Virus record (IMG/VR): IMGVR_UViG_3300005827_000031 | Span: 1-30,186 of that record | Direction: 5' to 3' (one strand) | Length of the DNA: 30,186 nucleotides | Origin: a virus | Part shown: piece after piece, positions 25,330-30,186 of the stretch | How the letters are laid out: each line of letters begins with the position of its first letter | How positions within the stretch are numbered: position 1 is the stretch's first letter | The notes under the pieces: model-generated | What the model saw: the letters and a program-made list of their open reading frames with translations, nothing else | Database searches by the model: none | Told to the model about the DNA's origin: nothing | Made by a program: the position numbers and the translations under genes

Positions 25330-25740
25330 ATGGCAGGCATCAACATCGACACGGCAGGGATCGGCACCGCGGTATCCGGCATCGGCAAGGCCGCGCTGGA
25401 CATCCGGGCCGCGATCACCGGCAAGGCCGTCGTGGACCCCGCGGCGCAGGCGGCGCTCGAGCAGGCCGCGCTCGCCATCGAGGCCCAGGTCGCGCAGGCG
25501 CAGGCCGCGGTGGACGCAGCCGAGGTGGCACGGGGAGGGTTCGCGGGCAACTGGAGGCCCGCCCTCGGGTGGATCTGCGTCCTCGGGCTCGGGTGCAAAT
25601 TCCTCGTCTTCCCCTTGCTGACCTACTTCGGCCTCGCGGCTCCCGTCCTCGACACCTCGGAGATGATGACGCTCGTCGTCGGGATGCTGGGGCTTGTTGG
25701 CGCCAGGTCCTACGAGAAGGCGAAGGGCGTAGCCCGGTAG
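25330..25740 (+). CDS. Holin (3TM / GTA-holin-like)
   Basis: A 136-residue protein with an N-terminal amphipathic helical half (VDPAAQAALEQAALAIEAQV). An N-W-R-P motif (74-77) leads into a hydrophobic span (about 78-101). A second span follows (about 110-125), and the protein ends with a basic GARSYEKAKG. The RP-then-span layout and the ending (GLVGARSYEK) match the Holin_3TM family found in phages and gene-transfer agents. It would form lesions that release the endolysin. ATG 25330 has AGGAGG at 25320-25325, which includes the last base of the endolysin stop. It is the last gene of the rightward late cluster. Confidence 0.8.
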   Translation: MAGINIDTAGIGTAVSGIGKAALDIRAAITGKAVVDPAAQAALEQAALAIEAQVAQAQAAVDAAEVARGGFAGNWRPALGWICVLGLGCKFLVFPLLTYFGLAAPVLDTSEMMTLVVGMLGLVGARSYEKAKGVAR

Positions 25741-25799
25741 ACTCCACGCCCCCGCCCAGCACCATGCCAGCCCAGATCGGGAGCCGGGGGCCGCGCGGA

Positions 25800-27200
25800 T
25801 CATGCCCGCGAGGGGGCTTCTTCGAACTCGAACCCGAGGAGGGGCATCCCGACCTGTCCGATCGCTTCCCCATCGGGCGTAACCCAGACCTCAATTCCGT
25901 AGCTCGATGCCGGATGGTTCGTGGTCGAATGGACCTCGATCACCTCTCCCGTCATCAGGTTCTTCAGCTTCGCATTCATCATTCCCCCATTGTGCCCCGC
26001 CACAGGGACACCGGATGTCCCTCTCTTGGGTTTTCCCTGGATCGCCTCGACAACACTGTCGATCATCTTCGACCTGTAAGTGGCCCCGAAGGTGTCGATA
26101 TGGGTGTAGCTGGCCTGGATCTTCGGATCACTCCATCCCAGCGCCGCGCGGATCACGCCCTCGGGGATCCCCCGCTGGATCAGGATAGTGTTCAGGGTAT
26201 GCCGCAGCGAGTGGAGCGTCGCCTCCACCCCGGCCGACTTCGCCGCTGCGATGAAGGCGTCCGACCAGCGGTGATAGCCCATGTTCGGAAGGTGCCCCTC
26301 CCCCCTCGCGCTGGCGAAGAGGAAATCGTCGTCCTTCAGTTTCTTCCGTTCCGGCTCGAGGATCTCCTGGAGGGATAGAGGATAGGGGCATGTGCGCTTC
26401 TTCCCCCACTTCGGCAGGGCGTCCTTCGAGCTGGCCTGGAGAAGCTGCCGCTCGATGAAGATGAGCCCGACAGGGACAGCCTTCGGGCGGAGGTCTCCGG
26501 CCCTGAGTCCCCGGACCTCCCCGGCCCGCATTCCCGTCGCCGCGGCTACCATCGTCGCCATCCAGTAGACGCCGTTTTCATAGCGGACGCGCTCGAGGAC
26601 CAGATCGAGCTCCTTCTCCGAAAGAGCGACCCTCTCGGCTTGGGTGTATGCCCCGAGCTTCACGCGGAAGAACGGATTCCCATCCAGATGCCCCCCGTCC
26701 CTCGCGAAGTTGATCATCGTCCGGAGGGCCGACATCACGAGCTGAACCGTCCGGCAGGCCTTGCCCTCGAATCGGTCCTCGATCAGCCTGTCGCGGAAGG
26801 CGAGGACCTCGTCCTTCGAGAAGTCGGACAGCCGGAGGTCCATGAGCTCGTCATCGGTTCGGATGAACCTCTCAAGGAAGCGGCGGTTCTGTTTCCGGGT
26901 CTTCTCGGCGTAGTGGCCGTCGTCGTTTATCTTTCGGCGGACGTAGGCGCAGTCCGCAGACCAGAAGGAGGCGCTCCATTCGCGCATCGTGAGGGGCGGG
27001 CGCTTCGACTCTTTGGAGAGGCGCGCGTATTCGGACCTCGCCCAGTCCTCCGCCCTCCTCTGGTTCGTCTTCCCGCTCGAGCGGCCGGGCAGGATCTCCC
27101 GAGTCTTCGGGTCCCTGAACTTGACGTACCATACATCAGCCCCCTTTTTCCTCGGTCGAGGATAGAGGTAAAAGTCCTGGCGAAGGTCTTCCGTTTCCAC
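25800..27200 (-). CDS. Tyrosine integrase with a C-terminal extension
   Basis: A 466-residue site-specific recombinase that integrates the phage at a tRNA-Arg gene. It has an N-terminal arm-binding domain (about 1-65), a core-binding SAM-like domain (about 72-170), and a catalytic domain with R225 (ATGMRAGEV), a likely K near 267, H330 and R333 (HSLRHT), W356 in the second-His position (GWSD) and nucleophile Y365 (ASYTHID). About 75 extra residues follow the usual end. From M407 they read like a small separate protein (AKLKNLMTGEVIEVH, YGIEVWVTPDGEAIGQVG). GTG 27200 is used; AGGAG lies 12 bases upstream, a long gap, so the start is less certain. It is convergent to the holin gene across 59 bases that show no clear terminator. 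Confidence 0.92.
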   Translation of the reverse strand: METEDLRQDFYLYPRPRKKGADVWYVKFRDPKTREILPGRSSGKTNQRRAEDWARSEYARLSKESKRPPLTMREWSASFWSADCAYVRRKINDDGHYAEKTRKQNRRFLERFIRTDDELMDLRLSDFSKDEVLAFRDRLIEDRFEGKACRTVQLVMSALRTMINFARDGGHLDGNPFFRVKLGAYTQAERVALSEKELDLVLERVRYENGVYWMATMVAAATGMRAGEVRGLRAGDLRPKAVPVGLIFIERQLLQASSKDALPKWGKKRTCPYPLSLQEILEPERKKLKDDDFLFASARGEGHLPNMGYHRWSDAFIAAAKSAGVEATLHSLRHTLNTILIQRGIPEGVIRAALGWSDPKIQASYTHIDTFGATYRSKMIDSVVEAIQGKPKRGTSGVPVAGHNGGMMNAKLKNLMTGEVIEVHSTTNHPASSYGIEVWVTPDGEAIGQVGMPLLGFEFEEAPSRA

Positions 27201-27220
27201 TTTTTTTCTACATCTCCTGG

Positions 27221-27254
27221 ATAAAGCATCGTTCCACGTGGAACAATTCCTTAT
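27221..27254 (+). promoter_or_regulatory. 34-bp imperfect dyad with parS-like core
   Basis: The centre is the perfect palindrome GTTCCACGTGGAAC (27231-27244). Including one base on each side it agrees with 15 of 16 positions of the TGTTCCACGTGGAACA-type parS site bound by bacterial chromosomal ParB. The flanks (ATAAAGCATC / AATTCCTTAT) extend the symmetry so that 14 of 17 base pairs match over 34 bp. It lies between the integrase start and attP. It may bind host ParB, or be an operator for integrase or a recombination-accessory site. No parA or parB gene is in the window. Confidence 0.5.
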
Positions 27255-27261
27255 GCCATAA

Positions 27262-27307
27262 TGGGACCAGGTGGGCTCGGACCACCGACCTGCTGCTTAG
27301 AAGGCAG
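27262..27307 (-). other. attP core: 3' half of tRNA-Arg(UCU)
   Basis: Read on the minus strand, this contains the anticodon stem-loop CTGC-CTTCTAA-GCAG (anticodon UCU at 27299-27301), then a C, a five-base variable loop AGGTC, and a T-arm with GGTGG/CCACC stems (27270-27274, 27282-27286) and loop TCCGAGC. The acceptor strand TGGTCCC with discriminator A ends at 27262; no CCA is encoded. There is no D-arm or 5' acceptor strand, so it is not a functional tRNA. It is the segment by which the phage restores the host tRNA gene upon integration. Strand exchange probably occurs in the 7-bp anticodon loop (27297-27303), flanked by the inverted CTGC/GCAG. Confidence 0.85.
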
Positions 27308-27462
27308 AAAAGGGGCCATTTCTACGGCTTTCCAGCGTATAGAGTTACGCGAATGCTCGTTTCCACCCAATGAAATAGCCCGCACCAGCCCGCAGGCTCC
27401 CGCACCCACTTCCCGCGGCCGTTTCTACATTTCTTTCTACAGTGGAGAGCGCACAACGCTTG

Positions 27463-27843
27463 CTATCGAACTCCGCTGAACACCTCGTAGAACCGAGAGT
27501 TCACCCAGAGCCCTGCGGTGTCCTTGACGAGTAGAATGTCGGTGATCATGTTCGATGGGTCGGTCGAAATATTTAGCTCGCAGTAAACCTGGATATTCAT
27601 CCCCACAGTTCCCGACCTGGACGCTACATAGAAGTTGTTCACGTCAGATCGCCACTGATAGATGCTGCCACCCGCAGACGTGGTAATCGAATTCACAGGC
27701 AACCCATAATTCAGGAAGAAGGCTTCAGCAGGACGACCGATCCACCTCGAGCGAAGGGCTTCCCTGGTGGGCCCGATTGTTACGCAGGAGATGAGTAGAA
27801 CCGCAGTCGCCACAACAAGAGGAACCACGCACCTAGCTTTCAT
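27463..27843 (-). CDS. Small lipoprotein in the lysogeny operon (possible SmpA/OmlA-like fold)
   Basis: A 126-residue protein with a signal peptide (basic KAR, hydrophobic VVPLVVATAVLL) and lipobox L-I-S-C with lipidated C20. The mature part (IGRPAEAFFLNYGLP, GGSIYQWRSD, then CELNISTD and ITDILLVKDTAGLW) resembles small SmpA/OmlA (BamE-like) lipoproteins. ATG 27843 has AGGAGG at 27849-27854, 5 bases upstream; a GTG two codons earlier is less likely. It is downstream of the repressor in the same direction, so it is probably made in lysogens. Roles could be superinfection exclusion or host surface change; this is inference from location. Fold assignment is tentative. Confidence 0.7.
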   Translation of the reverse strand: MKARCVVPLVVATAVLLISCVTIGPTREALRSRWIGRPAEAFFLNYGLPVNSITTSAGGSIYQWRSDVNNFYVASRSGTVGMNIQVYCELNISTDPSNMITDILLVKDTAGLWVNSRFYEVFSGVR

Positions 27844-27852
27844 CCCCACCTC

Positions 27853-27933
27853 CTAGATCATCGCCCCGATCATGACTGCGGACTCTGCCGCGAGCAAGGC
27901 GAAGAGCGCTATATCCTCGATGGCGTTTTTCAT
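27853..27933 (-). CDS. Possible 26-residue hydrophobic micropeptide
   Basis: ATG 27933 opens 26 codons: M-K-N-A-I-E-D-I, then a hydrophobic stretch (ALFALLAAESAVMIGAMI). The TAG stop overlaps the AGGAGG ribosome site of the lipoprotein gene, so the two would be coupled. The codons fit the genome. There is no clear ribosome site of its own, which lowers confidence. It could be a small membrane partner of the lipoprotein. Confidence 0.4.
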   Translation of the reverse strand: MKNAIEDIALFALLAAESAVMIGAMI

Positions 27934-27985
27934 GCTCGGGAAGAGCAGGATCCGCGCCGATGATCGATTCAGCGCCCCCTCGCGT

Positions 27986-28471
27986 TTAGCCCGCCTTCTC
28001 CGTCCCCCTCTCCACCTCACCGCGTGCCTCTTCAGCCCACGGCCGCACGAGCCGGCGCAGATCCTCGAGCCGATCGCCCGGCAGCACCTTGAGGTCGGCG
28101 ACGATATCGATGATCTGCTGGGAAGCCCCTCGTGCTTCGTTAGCCCAGGGCGCGATGAGCCGACGAACATCCTCGAGGCGGTAGTCGGGAAGAATATTGA
28201 GGTCCTGGATTATGTCCCCGAAGGCGAAGGCGGGCGACGCGACCTGCTGGGGAACATCGATGTTCGACAGTTTCTCGACAGTGGTTCCCAGATATGCCGC
28301 GAGCCTCGCACATTCATCGGCGCGCGGAATCCGGGGATTCGAAGGACTCAGCCAGCTATCTATGGTTCTCTTGGGCACCGACACGGCTTTTGAGGCTTCC
28401 AGCACTGTATGACCCGCCGCCGCGAACGCAGCGCGCAGATTCGAACTGAACGCCGGATTGTCGCTTGGCAT
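27986..28471 (-). CDS. Phage repressor-type HTH protein with a tandem C-terminal repeat
   Basis: A 161-residue protein, probably the lysogeny repressor. Residues about 9-65 form an XRE/Cro-type helix-turn-helix (LRAAFAAAGHTVLEASKAV, SVPKRTIDSWL, then CARLAAYLGTTVEKL). The C-terminal half contains two 29-residue units (87-115 and 123-151) sharing 19 identical positions (pattern LP..RLED.RRL..PWA.EARG). No S24 (LexA-type) peptidase is present, so induction by self-cleavage is unlikely; an antirepressor encoded to the right may inactivate it instead (inference). ATG 28471 is preceded by GGAGAGGTGG; an upstream GTG or ATG frame is less likely. It faces a divergent control region. Confidence 0.8.
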   Translation of the reverse strand: MPSDNPAFSSNLRAAFAAAGHTVLEASKAVSVPKRTIDSWLSPSNPRIPRADECARLAAYLGTTVEKLSNIDVPQQVASPAFAFGDIIQDLNILPDYRLEDVRRLIAPWANEARGASQQIIDIVADLKVLPGDRLEDLRRLVRPWAEEARGEVERGTEKAG

Positions 28472-28518
28472 TGCCCACCTCTCCCCACACATAAATAGCC
28501 AAGCGGTGTGGATGCATT

Positions 28519-28548
28519 TTTATAGTATCAAGATTACTCCCTTCCCAA
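28519..28548 (-). promoter_or_regulatory. Candidate leftward (repressor) promoter
   Basis: On the minus strand TTGGGA (28548-28543) and TATAAA (28524-28519) are separated by 18 bases; they match 4/6 and 5/6 of the sigma-70 consensus. Transcription would start near 28512, giving a leader of about 40 bases to ATG 28471. Confidence 0.45.
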
Positions 28549-28618
28549 GTTCATGCAATCATAAATCTTTGTTGGGTATTCAGTTAGCAAGTTTGTGTTA
28601 TTTACTGCATTTTAACTA

Positions 28619-28645
28619 TTGACGACTGCACTTTTGTTGTATAGG
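28619..28645 (+). promoter_or_regulatory. Candidate rightward early promoter
   Basis: TTGACG (28619-28624, 5/6 match) and TATAGG (28640-28645, 4/6 match) are 15 bases apart, shorter than ideal. The start would be close to the ribosome site GAGG (28655-28658) of the first early gene, leaving a very short leader. The true promoter may lie further left. Confidence 0.3.
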
Positions 28646-28666
28646 ATTCAGGTCGAGGTACGACAA

Positions 28667-28846
28667 ATGAGCAGACGGCTAGATAGAAGTAAGAATACTC
28701 CTCCTCCGGTCGGTGTCAAGTTCCGCAACTGGGAAGAGTACGACGCCTATGTCGCCAGAGTCGCCGAGGTCGGGGGGAAGATCGGGGACTACGCCCGCGT
28801 AGTTCTCCTCCGGGACGCCCGGGCAGCCAGGGAGAAGGTGTCATGA
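28667..28846 (+). CDS. First early gene, 59-residue hypothetical protein
   Basis: ATG 28667 was chosen because GAGG at 28655-28658 lies just upstream; an upstream TTG in the same frame falls on the candidate -35 box. The product is short and charged (GVKFRNWEEYDAYVARV and GDYARVVLLRDARAAR). The helical ending could bind DNA, as the first rightward gene next to a repressor often encodes a Cro-like protein, but no HTH is visible. Its TGA overlaps the next ATG (28843-28846). Confidence 0.6.
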   Translation: MSRRLDRSKNTPPPVGVKFRNWEEYDAYVARVAEVGGKIGDYARVVLLRDARAAREKVS

Positions 28847-29052
28847 GAATCGATACCCCCCACGAGGTGAGGACCACGAGGGACTTCGACAGGAAGTTCA
28901 CCGAGCAGGACGCCCACGAGATCCGTGAAGCGCTCCTCCCGCTCGGTTGGGACGTGGTCTTCGAGGTCCGTCTCACCTGCGCAGCCCTCGTCATGGACCT
29001 GTCGATCAGCGCTATGCCGATCAAGCCCGACGACGAAGGGATCCTTCGATGA
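28843..29052 (+). CDS. 69-residue hypothetical early protein
   Basis: ATG 28843 overlaps the preceding stop. The product (start MRIDTPHEVRTTRDFDRKF, middle EQDAHEIREALLPLGWDVVF) reads as a small alpha/beta protein. I do not recognise it. Its 3' end overlaps the end of the opposing zinc-ribbon gene by 32 bases, and ATG 29049 overlaps its TGA, which opens a possible third frame discussed in the findings. Confidence 0.6.
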   Translation: MRIDTPHEVRTTRDFDRKFTEQDAHEIREALLPLGWDVVFEVRLTCAALVMDLSISAMPIKPDDEGILR

Positions 29053-29215
29053 AGGCGAGGTGCGACTCGATCTGCTTCAGGAGCCTCGGCGATGTGACTG
29101 TCCCGACGATGCCCTTGCAGCCTTCGCACATCACGAAGGCGACTCCGTCGTCTCTCGTATCAACAACACGAAAGTCATCGCACTCGGGTAGACCGCATCC
29201 GTGCTTCACATCCAT
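29021..29215 (-). CDS. Small zinc-ribbon-like protein, antisense within the early region
   Basis: On the minus strand ATG 29215 has GGAGG (29225-29221) 5 bases upstream. The 64-residue product has HGCGLPEC and MCEGCKG, two Cys pairs (C-x4-C and C-x2-C) suited to bind zinc. The rest (GIVGTVTSPRLLKQIESHLAFIEG) is a normal protein-like alpha/beta sequence. It is opposed to its neighbours, which is unusual in an otherwise rightward early cluster. The competing plus-strand frame (29049-29288) is Ser/Pro/Thr/His-rich and looks like an antisense shadow, so I favour this call. Confidence 0.5.
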   Translation of the reverse strand: MDVKHGCGLPECDDFRVVDTRDDGVAFVMCEGCKGIVGTVTSPRLLKQIESHLAFIEGSLRRRA

Positions 29216-29284
29216 GGCGCCCTCCATCTTTCTAGATCCCCCGAATATCGGCCATCGCCCCTGCCTTCATGAATGGAGGTTCAC

Positions 29285-29881
29285 ATGAACAGCCTTCTCC
29301 CCTTCGGCGAGCGCAGGATGACTGTGCGCGAGGTCGCGGAAGCGCTTGGGTATGACCCAAGGACGATCCAGCTCAAGGTCAAGGAACTGTTCCCTGATCT
29401 AGTAAAGGAACGGGAGACCACGTATCTCGACGAGGCCCAGGTAACGGCAGTGAAAATGGCCTGCGAAAAAAGATTCGCAGCCACAACCGAACTCGAGATG
29501 GCGATGAAGACCATTGAGGTCATCACCTACATGCAGCGCCGGATCTCGGAGCAGGCAGCGCAGATCGCCGACCTCGAGCCCCGGGCCGCCGTGGCCGACC
29601 GCATCGCCTCGGCCGAGGGATCAAAGCCGCTCTCGGAGATCGGGAAGATCAACGGCATCGGCCCCCGCAAGATCTTCGAGGTCCTCGCCGACCGGAAGAT
29701 CATCTTCCGCCGAGGCCGGTCCTGGCTCCCCTATCAGGAGTACATCGACGCCGGCCTCTTCAGGGTGGTCGAGGCCAGCTACGGCCCGGACGATGGCCAG
29801 CACCTCTACACGCAGACCTACGTCACGGGCAAGGGAGAGGTCTGGCTCGCTAAGCAGCTATTCCCCCGGGTAGCGCCATGA
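29285..29881 (+). CDS. KilAC-domain antirepressor-type protein
   Basis: A 198-residue protein. Residues about 12-37 form a small winged-helix or MerR-like unit (MTVREVAEALGYDPRTIQLK). Charged helices follow, then the C-terminal KilAC (phage antirepressor) domain from about 92: PRAAVADRIASAEGSKPLSE, the FEVLADRKIIFRRGRSWLP strand-helix, PYQEYIDAGLFRVVEA, and the closing TYVTGKGEVWLAKQLF. KilAC proteins act in the lysis/lysogeny decision or block host functions. ATG 29285 has GGAGG 5 bases upstream (29275-29279); an earlier in-frame ATG (29273) overlaps that site and is less likely. The stop overlaps the next ATG. Confidence 0.85.
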   Translation: MNSLLPFGERRMTVREVAEALGYDPRTIQLKVKELFPDLVKERETTYLDEAQVTAVKMACEKRFAATTELEMAMKTIEVITYMQRRISEQAAQIADLEPRAAVADRIASAEGSKPLSEIGKINGIGPRKIFEVLADRKIIFRRGRSWLPYQEYIDAGLFRVVEASYGPDDGQHLYTQTYVTGKGEVWLAKQLFPRVAP

Positions 29882-30051
29882 ACACCGCCATCTCGATCCC
29901 CGTCCGCTGCGCCGGCTGCCAGATCAGATCCCTCTGCGTCCCTGGCAAGGCCTGCCCCCGTTCGTCCGAATCCATCCGACCCCTGGACATGAGGGCCCTC
30001 GACGCCCGCCAGACCGCCGAGTGGTTCGGCGCGCACCTGGGGACCAGGTGA
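29878..30051 (+). CDS. 57-residue Cys-containing early protein
   Basis: ATG 29878 overlaps the KilAC stop, and the frame of 57 codons ends at TGA 30049-30051. Four cysteines (C11, C14, C20, C27: VRCAGCQIRSLCVPG then ACP) could form a small zinc or Fe-S site. The C-terminal helix has LDARQTAEWFGAHLG. Stop-start overlaps on both sides and typical codon use support a real gene; the function is unknown. Confidence 0.55.
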   Translation: MNTAISIPVRCAGCQIRSLCVPGKACPRSSESIRPLDMRALDARQTAEWFGAHLGTR

Positions 30052-30186
30052 AGACCCTGACGCTCCTCCAGCTCGAGGAGGACTACGCCACGGGGAACGA
30101 CGAGGACCGCGCACGGGTCAGGGCCGAGTGGGACCGGCGCGCGCAGGAGAAGGAAGCGGCCCGCCAGCTGGCCGCGGACGAGCGGA
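30048..30186 (+). CDS. Early gene cut off by the window end
   Basis: GTG 30048 overlaps the preceding stop (GTGA). The 46 visible codons encode a charged, helical sequence (TLTLLQLEEDYATGNDEDRA, then RAEWDRRAQEKEAARQLAA) with no stop before the end. The coiled-coil-like composition gives no family. It continues the tightly overlapped early cluster. Confidence 0.5.
   Translation, partial: MKTLTLLQLEEDYATGNDEDRARVRAEWDRRAQEKEAARQLAADER

Larger units (their letters stand above)
27205..27440 (+). repeat. Four TTTCTAC direct repeats flanking attP (candidate integrase arm sites)
   Basis: TTTCTAC occurs in the same orientation at 27205-27211, 27319-27325, 27422-27428 and 27434-27440. The first and third extend to TTTCTACAT. 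One copy lies on the integrase side of the tRNA core and three on the other side, the layout of P and P' arm-type sites of phage attP regions. A second shared word, CGTTTCCAC, occurs at 27192-27200 and 27358-27366. Binding by the integrase is inference. The remainder of 27308-27462 holds only a short inverted repeat (GCGTA/TACGC, 27335-27350). Confidence 0.5.
28472..28666. promoter_or_regulatory. AT-rich divergent control region between repressor and early genes
   Basis: This 195-base gap is the most AT-rich stretch of the window and separates the leftward repressor gene from the rightward early genes. It should hold the repressor operators and the lysis/lysogeny promoters. TGCATTTT followed by an A/T-rich run appears twice (28513-28520 and 28606-28613). 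An imperfect dyad AGTA/TACT lies near 28524-28538 next to the leftward -10. No clear full operator repeat was identified. Confidence 0.7.

Noticed and set aside
27240-27340. A functional tRNA gene
   Set aside because: Only the 3' half is present; no D-arm or 5' acceptor strand can be found next to the anticodon stem.
27853-28170. A 105-codon minus-strand protein
   Set aside because: Most of it is an Arg/Ser-rich shadow over the repressor's 3' end in another frame. Only the last 26 codons look protein-like and are listed separately.
1-30186. CRISPR arrays, insertion sequences, rRNA or complete tRNA genes
   Set aside because: No regularly spaced repeats, transposase genes, terminal inverted repeats or rRNA-like stretches were seen on reading both strands.

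Overview
The window is almost entirely a temperate, short-tailed (podovirus-type) bacteriophage genome. It has a GC-rich, strongly G/C-ending codon style and dense gene packing, with many 4-base ATGA or GTGA stop/start overlaps. The capsid module follows the order known from Bordetella phage BPP-1: portal, Bbp19-like protein, scaffold, major capsid protein, cement protein. The tail module is T7-like, with an adaptor (gp11-like), a nozzle (gp12-like), internal virion/ejection proteins and a fibre; no tape-measure or sheath gene is present. The host cannot be named from the sequence. It is probably a GC-rich bacterium with a lipoprotein pathway, because the phage carries a lipobox lipoprotein.

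Layout. Bases 1-576 hold the end of an unknown gene and a small gene. Bases 576-2920 hold the packaging genes, with the large terminase split into separate ATPase and nuclease genes. Bases 2931-7605 hold portal, Bbp19-like protein, scaffold, a 55-aa protein, major capsid protein and cement protein; a candidate promoter and a stem-loop precede the capsid gene, and a terminator-like hairpin follows the cement gene. Bases 7661-21987 hold adaptor, nozzle, two internal virion proteins, a 2,524-aa giant ejection-type protein with metalloprotease and 'polyvalent' modules, and an unknown structural protein. Bases 21998-24391 hold a tail fibre with tandem repeats and an SGNH esterase domain. Bases 24401-25740 hold a lysis cassette: membrane protein, M15 peptidase endolysin and holin.

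The lysogeny region (25800-28471) is read leftward: repressor, a 26-aa hydrophobic peptide, a lipoprotein, the attachment site, then a tyrosine integrase. The attachment site is the 3' half of a tRNA-Arg(UCU) gene, from anticodon stem to discriminator base. Phage genes lie on both sides, so this looks like an intact attP (free or circularised phage genome) rather than a prophage end. Between attP and integrase lies a 34-bp imperfect dyad whose 14-bp core closely matches the bacterial chromosomal parS (ParB-binding) site. Four copies of TTTCTAC flank the attP core and may be integrase arm sites.

From 28472 rightward, an AT-rich divergent control region leads into a chain of small early genes including a KilAC-domain antirepressor; the last gene runs off the window. 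The most unusual points are the parS-like dyad at attP, the split terminase, the compositionally distinct module inside the giant virion protein, the integrase C-terminal extension, the repressor's internal duplication, and the lipoprotein/micropeptide pair in the lysogeny operon.
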